Assembly (NCBI GenBank): GCA_001643675.2
Contig: LSRY02000020.1
Span: forward strand, 935,001-999,000
Reading direction: 5' to 3'
DNA: 64,000 nt
From: Monocercomonoides exilis
Lineage: Eukaryota > Preaxostyla > Oxymonadida > Polymastigidae
Part shown: in pieces, positions 22,401 to 33,065 of the stretch
Layout of the letters: each line of letters opens with the position of its first letter
Position numbering within the stretch: the first letter of the stretch is position 1
Translations under genes and position numbers: made by a program
Notes under the pieces: generated by a model
What the model was told of the DNA's origin: nothing
Databases searched by the model: none
Seen by the model: the letters and a program-made list of their open reading frames with translations, nothing else

Positions 22401-23260
22401 CCTCATCTTCTCTCTCTTCTTCTCCATCTGCAGCCTCATCCAGCACTCCTTCTGCTGAGCGTTCTCCTTCGCTGCTGCTGACACCCTCGCACTTCTTCCA
22501 CTTCTCGCCTGTGACGTCGCCTGATGTGAATCCCCCGCTGCCTGACGAGCTGTCCCCGCAGACGCTTTCAGACTGCCTGGACATCGCATCAGCAGCTGCA
22601 CAGCCAGCGCTGTTCTGCGCCTCGCCTTCTGCCTGGACAGCACTCCCCACACGCTGCCTGCCTCCAAACAGCAGCCCCGCCGATGTGCCTGCATATCCCC
22701 CTTCTTTTGCACCTGCTTTTGAGTCTGCTTTTGCAGCAGAGCCTGCGCCTGCCTCTTCGCTTGGGCTGGCGGGGCTTCTGAGGGCAGCAGCAGAAATGGG
22801 CAGATGGCAGGGCAGCTGGGCAGCAGAGAAAGAGAACAGCTCGAAAGACGGGAGGGAAGAAGGAGAGAATCCAGTCAGCCCAGAACAGAGTGAAGAAGTG
22901 CTTGGAAACAGAGGCCAAAGCCAAAACCAAAACCAAAGCCAAAGCCAAAGGAGAGGGGCAGTCAGCGGAAGAGCGGGCATTGCATTCCGCCTGTTGGACT
23001 CACCTGTGCAGCCGAATGTGTCTGTGCCGACACAAACACCGAACTGTTCAGGCAGACGCAACTTGTGTGCAGCACATTCAGCAGACACAGCCACAGACAC
23101 AGCTGTTGAATTGCACATGGCATCTGAATCGAGAATGCCATCAGCTGCACCGAGGGAGTCTTTCTTGCCTTCTTCTTCTCTTTTTGCTCCCAACAGCTCC
23201 TCTGTCTTTGAATCTGATGGGTTTCTGAGAGCGCCATTTCTGAGGAATGGCTCAGTGTAG
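19420..23260 (+). CDS. Cdc25-like dual-specificity phosphatase with long Ser-rich tail
   Basis: Six exons join in frame: 19420-19507, 19643-19845, 20081-20155, 20344-20473, 20555-20688, 20861-23260 (1009 residues). Donors are GTTTGT, GTATGC, GTATGT, GTATTT and GTGTGC. The Cdc25 rhodanese-type domain lies at about 85-225: YIAPET, FVVVDCRYPYEY, GHLINAVNI, then the active-site loop HCEFSTVR (C-x5-R, Cys near 159, Arg near 165), and YLRYLDRC, YPKVYYPHVFVLKEGF. Family role: removes inhibitory phosphates from CDKs to trigger mitosis. Known Cdc25 proteins usually carry the catalytic domain at the C-terminus; here it is N-terminal, followed by about 780 residues of Ser runs, acidic blocks and Gln/Pro-rich sequence. 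It lies next to a cyclin-like gene on the same strand. Confidence 0.88.
21480..21655 (+). repeat. TCT/TTC microsatellite coding poly-Ser
   Basis: An almost pure pyrimidine tract of TCT units with occasional TTC (Phe) codons lies inside the last exon of the Cdc25-like gene. A mirror-symmetric polypyrimidine tract of this length can form triplex DNA and is expected to vary in length between strains. Confidence 0.85.
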
Positions 23261-24571
23261 ATTGAGCGGCAGAAGAGGAGGCCAAGCGAAGAGAATTGCT
23301 GATGGAAGCAATGAAGATGAAGATGGCGTTGTGCATCAATCATTTGGAACGTCGGAGTTAGTATTTTGAGAAGCTTATGTGCGGGTATGTGGTGGAACAG
23401 GACAAAATGATGATGAAACTTAAAGGACGGAAGAAGACGAAAGCGCGGGTCATTTGATCAAGCACAAGACGGCTGTTTTATGAAGCTTTGTTTTATATCT
23501 CTGATTGGCAGACAAAAGAACGGTTATTTTTATTTTGTTTGTAATTATTATAATTCATCTTCCTCAATTGGTTGCTTGCTGTTTCGTTTCACTTCTTCAC
23601 TCGTGTTTTCATATCTGTGAGTATTTTTGTGGGATCCGTTCATTGCGTTCACATTCATACACATTTCTTCTTCTTCTTATTCTTCTTCTTTTTCTTCTTC
23701 AACTATATCATATTATTATTATTATCTTCTTCTTCTAATAATAATAATAATATTTCTTCCATTTTTGTTTTGATGAGCTTATTGCGTCAGAAACAACGCT
23801 AAGGATTTTTTGTATTTTTGTTGGGCTTGTATTTCCATTTGCGCCCTGTTGCGTGTCTTGTCGGTTGTTCTTGTCTGCCTGTCCTGCCGTTGAAAGTCCA
23901 CTTTCTCGCTGTTTGCGCCTTCTTCCTTCCTCTTCGTGCTGTATTTATTCATTCCATGCATTCAGTTGCATTGGACACTCTTTTCAGTCTCTTTCTTCAA
24001 ATTTCTCTTTCTCTTTTCTCTTTTTCCTTCTCTTTCTCTGTTGCTTTCTTCCTTTTCTCAACAACGTTCTTCTCTTTCTCATCGGACTCTTATCACCTCA
24101 CCTGATGCGTTTGCCCTTGTTTGTATTATGCTTACACAACGATTTATTTGCGTATTTATGAAGTCTTTTATAAATAGTATTTTTATTTTGTGCCTTTTTT
24201 CTCTTTCTCATTCTCTCATTCTCATTCTCTCTTTCCCAGCTATGTCACATTCATGTATTCTTTTTGCTTTGCTTTGAAATGTTTATTTGAGATTAAAGTG
24301 CCTATTTCACATGCCTTTTATTTTGAAAGTCTTCTTCATTTTGCGACTGTTTTTAAAATAGGCATCGGAATGTTACAACACTATTTGGATTAATTGCGAA
24401 TTCTCTCTCTTTTTTTTCTTTGTTTAATTTTTTTATTGTTGCTACCACAAGATGGCTTGCAAATTAAAAAAAATGTAATTTTGTGGTTAATAATAAAAAG
24501 CTAAAATAATTGTAATAAAAAGGTTTTGATGTTTTTCCAAATTCAATGCAAATGTCGGTGCATCAACGCTT
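23261..24571. other. Pyrimidine-rich intergenic region
   Basis: T/C-rich throughout, with short ATT and TTC repeats near 23660-23760. The overlapping open frames there are low-complexity and shared by several frames; none is supported as a gene. Confidence 0.6.
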
Positions 24572-26929
24572 TCATTCTGCGCGGAACATGAAATCCGAGG
24601 AAAAGGCTGAAACTGGTTGGTAGAAAGGTGACTTTAGAGAAGAACTTTCCGGTCTGTTGTGCTCGATAATAGGCGCGTTTTCATTGTGTGACGTGTCAAT
24701 TGCTGAATTTCGTGCTTTGAGATGCTTCCTACCATCATTGACAATTTTGGATGCACTTTTCTGAGTTGCAGATGAAAATGCTGAAATGATTTTTGTTGAT
24801 ATTGGTGCGGCAACTACCAAAGGCAAAGGCGAATAAGGAGAGTTGTGCAAATGTGCAGCTCTGGGAGAAGGTCGAAGAATACGCGGAGGAGGAGTTCCGA
24901 CCAGCGAAGGCACAACCTCAGGCTGTTTGCTTTCCTCTCTGGATTCTGCTGCAGAAATTGAAAGAGGTGGCGAATGATGTTGAGACAGATGTGATTGCGA
25001 TGTGGATGATGAAGATGACAATGAAGATGAGGTTGATTGTTGTGGAAAATCATTTTTTTCTTTGCTTTGCTCTTCATCAGCATGAACTTCGGAATTGATT
25101 TTTTCGATTTTTTCTTTCTCTTCCTTTCTCTCGTTTTGCTCAGTCCTTTCTCTTTTCTGCTCTGCTCTCTCATCATCAGGTGTGTTCTTTTTCTTTCTCT
25201 CTCTCTTCTTTTTTCTTTCTTTTTTACGCTCTTCATCCTTTCTGTCATTACCATCTTCTTCTTCTTCTTCTTCTTCTTCTTCTTCTTCTTCTTCTTCTTC
25301 TTCTTCTTCTTCAAAGCGCTCTTCTCTCTTTTCATGCACTTTCTTGGTTCTTCTCATCAGCTTGTCAAACACACTTTCATTCATCTTTTGCTTGTGACTC
25401 CTTTTTCTTTTGCTCTCTTTTGCCCTCTTCCTCTGTTTTCTCTTTCTCCACTCTTCCACCTCCTTTCCCTCAAATGCATCCCAGCCGTTGTCTTCCTCCT
25501 CCTCCAGCAGATTCACAGCATTCTTTTCAAAAGCAAACGAGCGCGGAAATGAAGAATCTTGCAGCAGAACTGCTGATGGCATTGAAGGAATCGACGGAGA
25601 ATATGAGTGTGAAGGGATGGTTGATACAAACACATCTGGCTGCAAAGGATAAAGAAGCGAAATGGATGCTGTGGTCGGTCGCTGCACAGAAGACGCTGCT
25701 GAGGCAGACGCGGAAAGAAACGAAGATGGGAAGGGATTCGGTGTCAGTTCACGCGCTGGTGAATCTGGTGAATAAGATGAAGGAAAAAGACTTCTTTTCA
25801 GAACACCTGTTGAAAATGAATTCTTTTCTTTCTGGTGAACAATGGAAGAAGGGGGTGATGATATTAATTCCGAAGAAGAAGAGATGGAGCCATCTTCATC
25901 GTCTTCCACAACTGCAACAATACTTCTCTTCTTTTGTTTCCCCTTGTTCTTCTGCTCCTTTTCTTTCAAACTCTTTTCTTTTGTTGATCTCCTCCTCTTT
26001 TCCTTCTCTTTCATTCTTGTGGGGTCTTTTTCCTTCTCTCTTTTATCGTCTCCAGTTTCTTTTTCTTCCTTCTCTTTTCTAACTTTCCCATCGTCTTCCT
26101 TCTCTTTGTTTTCTTCTGTCAAACAGCTATCATCAAAATAATCCATAACCCCATTCTGCTCTACAAGCAAGCCTTCATCTTTCCTTTCCTCTTCCTTTTT
26201 CTCTCCATTAGCGTCATCCAGCAACAAAGGAGATGAAGGAGAATTGCCCAAGGTCTGCACTGGCGAAATGGGTGTTATGGATGTTTCAAAGGGAGAAAAA
26301 CTTGTCGATTGCGGAGGTTTTGGAGGAGGTGTTGAATGGGAAAGAATCAAAGGAGGAGAAGATATAGAAGAAGAGATATCTGAATTCTTTTGATTGTTAT
26401 TTGAATGCCCTGCACGATTCATCTGCTTTTTTGGTGTATTTTGGATGGGAGAAGATTCTGAAGAAAAGGTTGATATTTCAGAAGTTGATGATGAAACCAT
26501 TTCAGGAAGATTAACTGGACTTTGTGTGTGCGTTTGTATTGAAGGCAGATGAGGTGAAAGAGACGAAGAAGGCGCATCAATAAAAGAATCTTCTGTTTGC
26601 ATGTGAGCAGATGATTCAAAAGGCTCAGAAGATGGTAATGGAGAATCACTTGAGAATAAACTAGAACGAGAAGGTGTTGGGGAAGGTGAAGAAGATGCAG
26701 TGTTATTATCCTTTGCCTTTGAATGTGTCGTTGATGATGATGATTCCGAAGCAGAGTCTGGAGGAAGACGAAGCTGTGAAGCACTTAAATGTGATGAAGA
26801 TATTGTTGCCTTTTTCACTTCATTTGCGATGTGCTGGTCATGAAGTGGAGATGTTACAGCATCAGATGTTGTGGTCGAAATAGTCGAAGGAAACAACAAA
26901 TTTCTTGAAAGAGAAGAAGAAGAAGACAA
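24572..26929 (-). CDS. Large low-complexity Ser/Lys/Glu-rich protein, 5' end unresolved
   Basis: An uninterrupted frame of 785 codons ending in TGA. It opens with TTG and has no good ATG at its start; a TGA lies about 16 codons upstream, so the true first exon or an internal ATG is undetermined. The N-terminal third is Ser/Thr/Pro-rich, the middle is Lys/Glu-rich with a run of about 19 Glu coded by a TTC-complement repeat at 25254-25312, and the C-terminus is less biased (PPPRILRPSPRAAHLHNS, KIISAFSSATQKSASKIV). No domain is recognised. Basic Lys/Arg blocks would fit a nuclear protein (weak inference). Nearly the same stretch is open on the other strand, an effect of the repeats. Confidence 0.55.
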   Translation of the reverse strand: MSSSSSLSRNLLFPSTISTTTSDAVTSPLHDQHIANEVKKATISSSHLSASQLRLPPDSASESSSSTTHSKAKDNNTASSSPSPTPSRSSLFSSDSPLPSSEPFESSAHMQTEDSFIDAPSSSLSPHLPSIQTHTQSPVNLPEMVSSSTSEISTFSSESSPIQNTPKKQMNRAGHSNNNQKNSDISSSISSPPLILSHSTPPPKPPQSTSFSPFETSITPISPVQTLGNSPSSPLLLDDANGEKKEEERKDEGLLVEQNGVMDYFDDSCLTEENKEKEDDGKVRKEKEEKETGDDKREKEKDPTRMKEKEKRRRSTKEKSLKEKEQKNKGKQKKRSIVAVVEDDEDGSISSSSELISSPPSSIVHQKEKNSFSTGVLKRSLFPSSYSPDSPARELTPNPFPSSFLSASASAASSVQRPTTASISLLYPLQPDVFVSTIPSHSYSPSIPSMPSAVLLQDSSFPRSFAFEKNAVNLLEEEEDNGWDAFEGKEVEEWRKRKQRKRAKESKRKRSHKQKMNESVFDKLMRRTKKVHEKREERFEEEEEEEEEEEEEEEEEEEDGNDRKDEERKKERKKKRERKKKNTPDDERAEQKRERTEQNERKEEKEKIEKINSEVHADEEQSKEKNDFPQQSTSSSLSSSSSTSQSHLSQHHSPPLSISAAESREESKQPEVVPSLVGTPPPRILRPSPRAAHLHNSPYSPLPLVVAAPISTKIISAFSSATQKSASKIVNDGRKHLKARNSAIDTSHNENAPIIEHNRPESSSLKSPFYQPVSAFSSDFMFRAE
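25254..25312 (-). repeat. GAA/TTC trinucleotide run coding poly-Glu
   Basis: An uninterrupted trinucleotide repeat of about 19-20 units inside the 785-codon frame. GAA/TTC runs can form triplexes. Confidence 0.9.
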
Positions 26930-27170
26930 TGCAGATGAATATTCAGTTTTTTCAAAAATATTAACGAATACACCTCACAAACAACAAACCAAATAATGCT
27001 TTCATCTTTCTTTTGACTTCCGATTAGCATCAGCTTGTATAGATAATCTCAGAAAAAAAATTCATTTCATAACAAAAAATTTTAAATTAGCTATTTTTTT
27101 TAAATAAGAAATGAATGCTAATATTGCGTTAAAAAACACATCAGAAAATATTTAACAAAAATCAATTGAT

Positions 27171-27620
27171 TTACTCCTCTTCTTCGTTTCCAGTTTTGGA
27201 TTTCTTTGGAATAAGAGCGCTGTGGATGTTGGGCATCACACCTCCAGATGGAACTGTGATGTGTGAGAGAAGTTTGTTCAACTCTTCGTCGTTGCGGATA
27301 GCCAACTGGATATGTCTGGGAACAATTCTCTGCTTCTTGTGATCACGAGATGCGTTTCCTGCAAGTTCCAACACTTCGGCTGTTAAGTATTCCAAAACAG
27401 CAGCTAAGTACACTGGTGCTCCTGCTCCAATTCTTTCAGCATAACTTCCTTGGTGCAACAGACGATGGATACGCCCAACAGGGAACTGCAGTCCTGCGCG
27501 CTCTGAGCGAGACTTTGATTTCTTGTCACCGTCAGCTTTCTTAACACGCACTGGTGCTTTCTTTGCAACCTCAACACGCTTCTTGTCTGCAGATTCAGAT
27601 TCAATTTTTTTAGCTGGCAT
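27171..27620 (-). CDS. Histone H2A
   Basis: 149 residues, ATG at 27620, intronless, TAA stop. The histone fold is complete: [85 protein letters not shown]. The acidic-patch residues (E-L-T-A-E in the second helix, NDEEL) are present, so nucleosome binding should be normal. [10 protein letters not shown] and NDEELNKLL fit canonical H2A rather than H2A.Z. The N-terminal tail is longer than usual (about 40 residues before SRSERAG, with an acidic ESESAD patch) and the C-terminus ends GNEEEE; there is no H2A.X SQ motif. Confidence 0.97.
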   Translation of the reverse strand: MPAKKIESESADKKRVEVAKKAPVRVKKADGDKKSKSRSERAGLQFPVGRIHRLLHQGSYAERIGAGAPVYLAAVLEYLTAEVLELAGNASRDHKKQRIVPRHIQLAIRNDEELNKLLSHITVPSGGVMPNIHSALIPKKSKTGNEEEE

Positions 27621-28137
27621 AATTATATTAAAATTTCAATTCTTTCAAAAAGAACTAAAATAAAACAAATATCCAGATAACTTTTATAATAATTACAATT
27701 AACCTTCATTTGATTTGCACACAACACAAAAATATATATTTAGGTTCTGATCAATTTTTTCAACAATTCAATTTTATCGTTCAATTTTTTCTCAGTGCGT
27801 TTGCTTAATGTAGAAAATTACATAAACTATCCAAATTTTTAACCAGATTACATGGAGATTATTTAATTCGAGAATGCTTAAAAAATGAAAGAATTTCTTT
27901 TATTCGGGTTGTGATTGATTATGAAACTTGATTCTTTCATTCATTTCATCCTTAAAATCCTCATTTCTTTTCATTTTCTTTTTTCTAAATCGTTAAAAAA
28001 ATGCTTTTTGGAATTCATATTCATAATTTAAAGTTTTTGAATTCATATTCAACAATTTAGATGATAAAAAGAATGACATTCAACGGAAAAAAAATCATAA
28101 TCTAAGTTTTATTTGTGAAGAAATTACCTTTTTGAAA
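27621..28137. other. AT-rich intergenic region upstream of H2A
   Basis: Carries the promoter of H2A (minus strand) and the 3' flank of the START gene. No motif can be assigned with confidence. Confidence 0.5.
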
Positions 28138-28948
28138 TCATTTTTCTTCATTTTGTTTCTCTTCCTGAGGTGAAGTTGAAGCAGAAGAAGGCACTGATGA
28201 TGATGATGCTGCATCTTTCATTGCAAAATCTCTCATTCTAGCAATGCATAAAGGCTGTTTCATATTAACAATATTGGCTACAAAGCTTGGAACCATTCCT
28301 CCCAAGTCCACTTGTCCCAAATAAAACACCTTTGTTCTTGTTGGAGATTCCGCAATCATTCTTGTTCCAGAAATTAGGCACGTAGCTCTAACAAAGCCCT
28401 TCATGACAGGGCATTTTTCATGTATTATCGATGTTTGAGCATCGATGTATTCAGTGTCAGATAAATGATCTGTGTAAAACACACAGAAATCTCGATTTGA
28501 GGCTGCTCCACCGTTGAACTTCGAATGAATCACTTTCACGTGTTCGGATATATCCTCTACAACTTCGTTTCCCATCATTTGCTCATTCCATTGCTTTCTT
28601 TTTTCCGCATCTTTGACAACAGAAACCACTTTGTATTTTTTTTTTAAATATGAAAAAGCTCCAAAAAAGAGATCAAACTTGTTGCAAGAGGCTGATCAAC
28701 ATATCCGACACCCCTAAATTGACGATACTTTGTTGATACTACAATTTATTGAAAAAAATCATGATATTAAAAAAAATATATATAAAAACACCTTTTCCTT
28801 CAAAAATATCAACTCCGGAATCTGTTTTCGACTTTTTCCATAGTGACTCATCTTCGGACATTTTTCTCATACGATCAAGGAGTTCATCTGCATTCGGAAA
28901 TGTTGAAACTTGCTCTTTTGACATTTTGATCGATTTTGATGCCAACAT
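28138..28948 (-). CDS. START-domain lipid-binding protein
   Basis: Three exons on the minus strand: 28948-28792, 28738-28679, 28628-28138; together 708 nt, in frame, 235 residues plus TGA. Introns are 53 and 50 bp (donors GTGTTT and GTTTGA, acceptors TAG and AAG). The joined protein shows the START pattern: a short N-terminal helix region (ESLWKKSKTDSGVDIFEGK), YRQFRGVGYVD, VVKDAEKRKQWNEQM, SNRDFCVFYTDH, SIIHEKCPVMKGFVRA and FYLGQVDLGGMVPSFVANI. The family binds sterols or phospholipids in a hydrophobic tunnel and moves them between membranes. The C-terminal 30 residues are Ser/Ala/Glu-rich. The ligand cannot be told from sequence; an alternative start is the Met at 28924. Confidence 0.85.
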
Positions 28949-29972
28949 TTAAAATAAAGATAATTCAAATTCTTATTAGGAATAATTTTTTTTGTTTTAT
29001 GAATTTTGTTCCACGAAGTTCTTTCAAATATTTTTTTCGATTTTTCATGTTTTTTAAATAAATGTAACACTATGATTTTTGAATAATAATCATTCGATTT
29101 CAGAAAAAGTTTGGTACAAAACATCGAATTTTTCTAAATGAAAGAATTCAATCAATATGAGTTAAATATCGGTCGATGTCACCTTTGTTGGACGTTCTAT
29201 TTTTTTGTAAATTATTAAAGATAAGGGTGATTTATAAACCCGAAAATTTTTATGAAAACCCGAACAAAAAATAAATAAATTATTATTGTGGATAGTGTAT
29301 TGATTTTGTGTCTAAAAATATATTAATAATAAATAAGCCTCTGCGACACAAAAAATAAAAGTCCAATTTGTCGATCGAGCAGACAAGCTTGTGTCGAAAA
29401 GTTATTATAAGCGAATAAATTCATTTTTTTTTTTAATTAAATAGCATTTTTCAAATTTTCAACGAATTTATCAATGCTAAATTTTCTGTTTATTGTTTTT
29501 TATGTATAATCAAAAATTATTTTGCTTATTGAAAAATATTTTGTGAAATTTGGAAATGAATATTTAATTATATGATTCGATCAATTTGAAAACTGCTTTC
29601 CTTGATGTTATTTTATTTCCATTAACAATTATTCTTTCTTACGGGAAAAACATTTGAAACTTTTCTCATCTCTATTATTTGCAATTTTGACATCAAAGGT
29701 ATTCATTCAAATTCGCATTACAGTCTAAACCGGATATAATCACATCGGTTTTTGCACAACTTTTTGTGACTATATCCGATTGTGATTATGCACGATTATG
29801 CTTAACATAGAAAAAAATAAAAATAAATTTTGGAAATAATAAATTTTGGGTCGATTTTTTTATTTTTGGAAATTCAATACAAATACACTTTTTTCTCTTG
29901 CTTGAACAATTTTTTCCATTAATACATATAATTTTGACTTATTTGAGAACATTTTTGAAAAAGCGAAAAATT
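28949..29972. other. AT-rich intergenic region with a possible transposon end
   Basis: No gene. At 29721-29800 a stretch starting TACAGTCTAAACCGGATA contains an imperfect hairpin (ATAATCACATCGG against CCGATTGTGATTAT) and resembles the start of Tc1/pogo-type inverted repeats, but no matching far end was found. Confidence 0.4.
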
Positions 29973-29980
29973 GAAATTTT
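29973..29980 (+). repeat. Target-site duplication, left (GAAATTTT)
   Basis: The 8 bp GAAATTTT directly precedes the left inverted repeat of the Merlin element and is repeated exactly at 31383-31390. Confidence 0.9.
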
Positions 29981-31382
29981 GGCATATTGTAAATATAGCG
30001 GAAATTGAATTTTAATAATTAATACTTAAAAATACAACGAAGTTAATCATTGGTTGTTTGTGAAAAATGTTTTCGTTGAAAAAATTCGTTTTTCATTCTC
30101 ATATTTTTTATTTATGAAATGTTTGTTTTTCACATGTTTATGGGTTTTGATCCTTGTTGTGATGCAATTTCCTGAAGCAACAGAGAGTAGAATTTCAATT
30201 GCTGATTTATCCAGTATATTTCATGATGCCGATAGAGCCTGGAAGTGGTTTTTTGAAAAAGCTTTTTCGAATAAACCGAAAAAATGCTCAAAATGTCGGA
30301 AAGATATGAAAATATACAGTGAGCGAATTAATTTTCGATATTTCCATTGTTCATCTTGCAGAATAAAACGATCTGTTTTGCACGGAACTGTGTTCAGCAA
30401 AAGCAAATTGCCCTTTCACAAAATTATGATTGTTATTTTATTCAGTTGGATTGGATTAGCTTCAAAACATATTAAAATGTTAACAGATGTGTCTTACTAC
30501 ACAATTGGTTATTGGAAAAGCGTCATTAGAGTGGTTTGCACAAGGATATGGAATAAATCTATGGAGAAAATTGGAGGGATTGGAAAAGTGGTGGAAATCG
30601 ACGAGGCAGTTTGGAGGAGGAGAAAATATGCGAGAGGAAGAAAAAAGGATCCATTGTGGATATTCGGCGCAGTGGAAAGAAAAGAAGGTGGAGGCGCAGG
30701 GAGGAATTTCGTAATGATAGTACCCAACCGTTCAAAAGAAACATTAATTCCGATCATAAAAAAATGGATTCTCCCAGGAACTACAATTTTCAGCGATGAA
30801 TGGAGAAGTTATTCTTGCCTCGGAGAATGTGGATATACACATTTAACTGTATGTCACAAGAGAAACTTTGTCGATCCAATAACAAAGGCGTGCACGAATA
30901 CTGTGGAAGGTCTCTGGAGTCATTTAAGGGGTTTTTTCCCTCGTCATGGAGTTAGAAAAACATTTATTGAGGATTGTTTATCAATGTGGCTTGTTCAACG
31001 CAATTTACATATTAATTTCGAAGATCTTTTTTCTGAATTAATCAAATTTCAGCCTGAAATACAACCCATTATAATTTCTGATCAAAAAGAAATCGAAGAA
31101 ATAGATGAAGAAGTTCCAGATGCAGATGACTTACTTGGCGCTGATGAGGAAAGTGAAACGGAGGATGATGAATTGCGTGCTGGGGATGGTTTGGATGCTT
31201 CATAATATGTCGATGATAAATTATTCACAACACACAATTTTTCCGAATCTTTTCTTGTTGTCATTTGATATTTCTTAATAATACATTATTATTCAAACAC
31301 ATATTAACACATAACACTTTTCAAACAGGTCAAACTTTTTAAAACACTGATTTTTGAAATTCCGCTATATTTATAATTTGCC
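29981..31382 (+). mobile_element. Complete Merlin-family DNA transposon
   Basis: 1402 bp. The ends are inverted repeats of about 25 bp: GGCATATTGTAAATATAGCG on the left and the same with two changes on the right (terminal GG/CC). Exact 8 bp duplications of GAAATTTT flank both ends, the length known for Merlin/IS1595-type insertion (8-9 bp). The only gene is an intact ISXO2/IS1595-type transposase. Intact ends, perfect target duplications and an unbroken gene indicate a young, possibly active insertion. Confidence 0.93.
30114..31205 (+). CDS. Merlin (ISXO2/IS1595-like) DDE transposase
   Basis: Intronless frame; the ATG at 30114 gives 363 residues, the ATG at 30162 gives 347 and removes a hydrophobic stretch, so the latter may be the true start. 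A zinc ribbon (CSKC ... CSSC, about 18 residues apart) comes first. The catalytic core has EIDEAVW (first Asp), IFSDEWRSY (second Asp) and the family hallmark CHKRNFVDPITKACTNTVEG (Asn/Glu third position). WIFGAVER and PRHGVRK also match the family. A 60-residue acidic C-terminal tail is unusual. It catalyses cut-and-paste movement of its own element. Confidence 0.93.
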   Translation: MKCLFFTCLWVLILVVMQFPEATESRISIADLSSIFHDADRAWKWFFEKAFSNKPKKCSKCRKDMKIYSERINFRYFHCSSCRIKRSVLHGTVFSKSKLPFHKIMIVILFSWIGLASKHIKMLTDVSYYTIGYWKSVIRVVCTRIWNKSMEKIGGIGKVVEIDEAVWRRRKYARGRKKDPLWIFGAVERKEGGGAGRNFVMIVPNRSKETLIPIIKKWILPGTTIFSDEWRSYSCLGECGYTHLTVCHKRNFVDPITKACTNTVEGLWSHLRGFFPRHGVRKTFIEDCLSMWLVQRNLHINFEDLFSELIKFQPEIQPIIISDQKEIEEIDEEVPDADDLLGADEESETEDDELRAGDGLDAS

Positions 31383-31390
31383 GAAATTTT
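31383..31390 (+). repeat. Target-site duplication, right (GAAATTTT)
   Basis: Exact repeat of 29973-29980 immediately after the right end of the Merlin element. Confidence 0.9.
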
Positions 31391-31810
31391 TGATGAAAAA
31401 ATCGATTTTTCATAAGATGAAATATGAATAGACTTATTCAATTCAAATAAACCCATTTAATTCAAATAAAGTTGGCTTATTTTAAATGAAGTTGGTTCAT
31501 TTTAAATATAGATAATAAATTCAAATTAACGCTGAAATCCATCCTGGAAAAGTATTGAAAAACAATATAACATTTTTAAAAATTGCTTGTTGGTTCATTT
31601 GGTGATGTTTTTTTAAGTATTTTTAACCTAATTTTTAACAACAATTTTGATCTTTTTGTCTTTTATTGGAAATGTGCAAAATTACAAAAAAAAAATGAGC
31701 TTCAAATACAAAATAATAAAAAATTTAGTGAGTTGACTGTTTGTTTTGCTTATATTTTTGTGTTTATTTTGAAAAAAACACAGATGGTGAGATAATTATT
31801 TGGATAAATA

Positions 31811-33065
31811 CACCAAAAATAATTCAAATTCGAAAAAGAATAATTCAATTTCGTAATTAATAATTCGAAATCGAAAATTAATAATTCGATTTCGGAATTA
31901 ATATTTCAATTTCGAAAAAAAATAATTCAAATTCGGAATTAATAATTCGAAATCGAAAAAGAATAATTCGATTTCGGAATTAATAATTCGAAATCGAAAA
32001 TTAATAATTCGAATTCGAAATTAATATTTCAATTTCGAAAATTAATAATTCGATTTCGGAATTAATATTTCAATTTCGAAAAAAAATAATTCAAATTCGG
32101 AATTAATAATTCGAAATCGAAAATTAATAATTCGATTTCGGAATTAATAATTCGAAATCGAAAATTAATAATTCAATTTCGTAATTTATTAATTCGATTT
32201 CGAAAAAGAATAATTCAATTTTAAAAATGATTATTTCAATTTCGAAATTCATTATTAACTGAAATTTTTTATTTTTATCAAGAATGGATTTCAGAAAAGT
32301 TCAAGTTATTTTTTAACCTATCAAATTTTATTACTCATAGAAAACTGTTTTTTTATTGCAACAATCAATAAATCAATTTTTTGAATTTTTTTTTCATTTT
32401 CGAAAATCATCACTCAAATATTAATAGTTTTATAAAAATTCATTCTATTGAATAACCAAATAAAATTTTTAAAAAATTTAATCACGATTATTGAATTATT
32501 TCTTCACAATAATGTTATTGTTTCATTGGCAAAATTCTGAATAATATCGGTTTTAAACATGAAAATGTATTTCTTTCCTTTTCAAATTAACTTCAATCAA
32601 TGAATCTTCATTCAAAATGAAAGAATATTTTTTAATGAAAATGCAACATTTTTCAATTATTGATAGACTAAATTTGCTGATGAGATAAAAATAAAATGAA
32701 TTTATAACCCCAAACACAAGTTATTCATTCCACAAATCAAAAAAATTCACGTTTCGAAATTGAATTATTCTTTTTCGAAATCGAATTAATAAATTACGAA
32801 ATTGAATTATTAATTTTCGATTTCGAATTATTAATTCCGAAATCGAATTATTAATTTTCGATTTCGAATTATTAATTCCGAATTTGAATTATTTTTTTTC
32901 GAAATTGAAATATTAATTCCGAAATCGAATTATTAATTTTCGAAATTGAAATATTAATTTCGAATTCGAATTATTAATTTTCGATTTCGAATTATTAATT
33001 CCGAAATCGAATTATTCTTTTTCGAATTTGAATTATTTTTTTTCGAATTAGAATTATTTTTGGTG
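31811..33065. mobile_element. Foldback element with tandem-repeat arms
   Basis: Long inverted arms (31811-32221 and 32756-33065) are each built from about 20-21 bp units of the type AATAATTCGAAATCGAAAATT. The outer ends read CACCAAAAATAATTC and GAATTATTTTTGGTG and are flanked by TA on both sides (31809-31810 and 33066-33067), fitting a TA target duplication. The left arm has about 100 bp more repeats than the right. The inner 530 bp has no gene. Non-autonomous; structure like Drosophila FB elements, though unrelated in sequence as far as I can tell. Confidence 0.8.

Noticed and set aside
21467-23343. Long minus-strand open frames opposite the Cdc25 tail
   Set aside because: They arise from TCT/GAA repeats read on the other strand; the plus-strand frame continues the Cdc25 exons.
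25037-26141. Plus-strand open frames opposite the 785-codon gene
   Set aside because: Low-complexity Phe/Leu/Ser products of the same repeats, with no start context or domain.
31811-33065. CRISPR-like array
   Set aside because: Tandem units are contiguous without spacers and are mirrored in a second arm; this is a foldback element in a eukaryotic genome.
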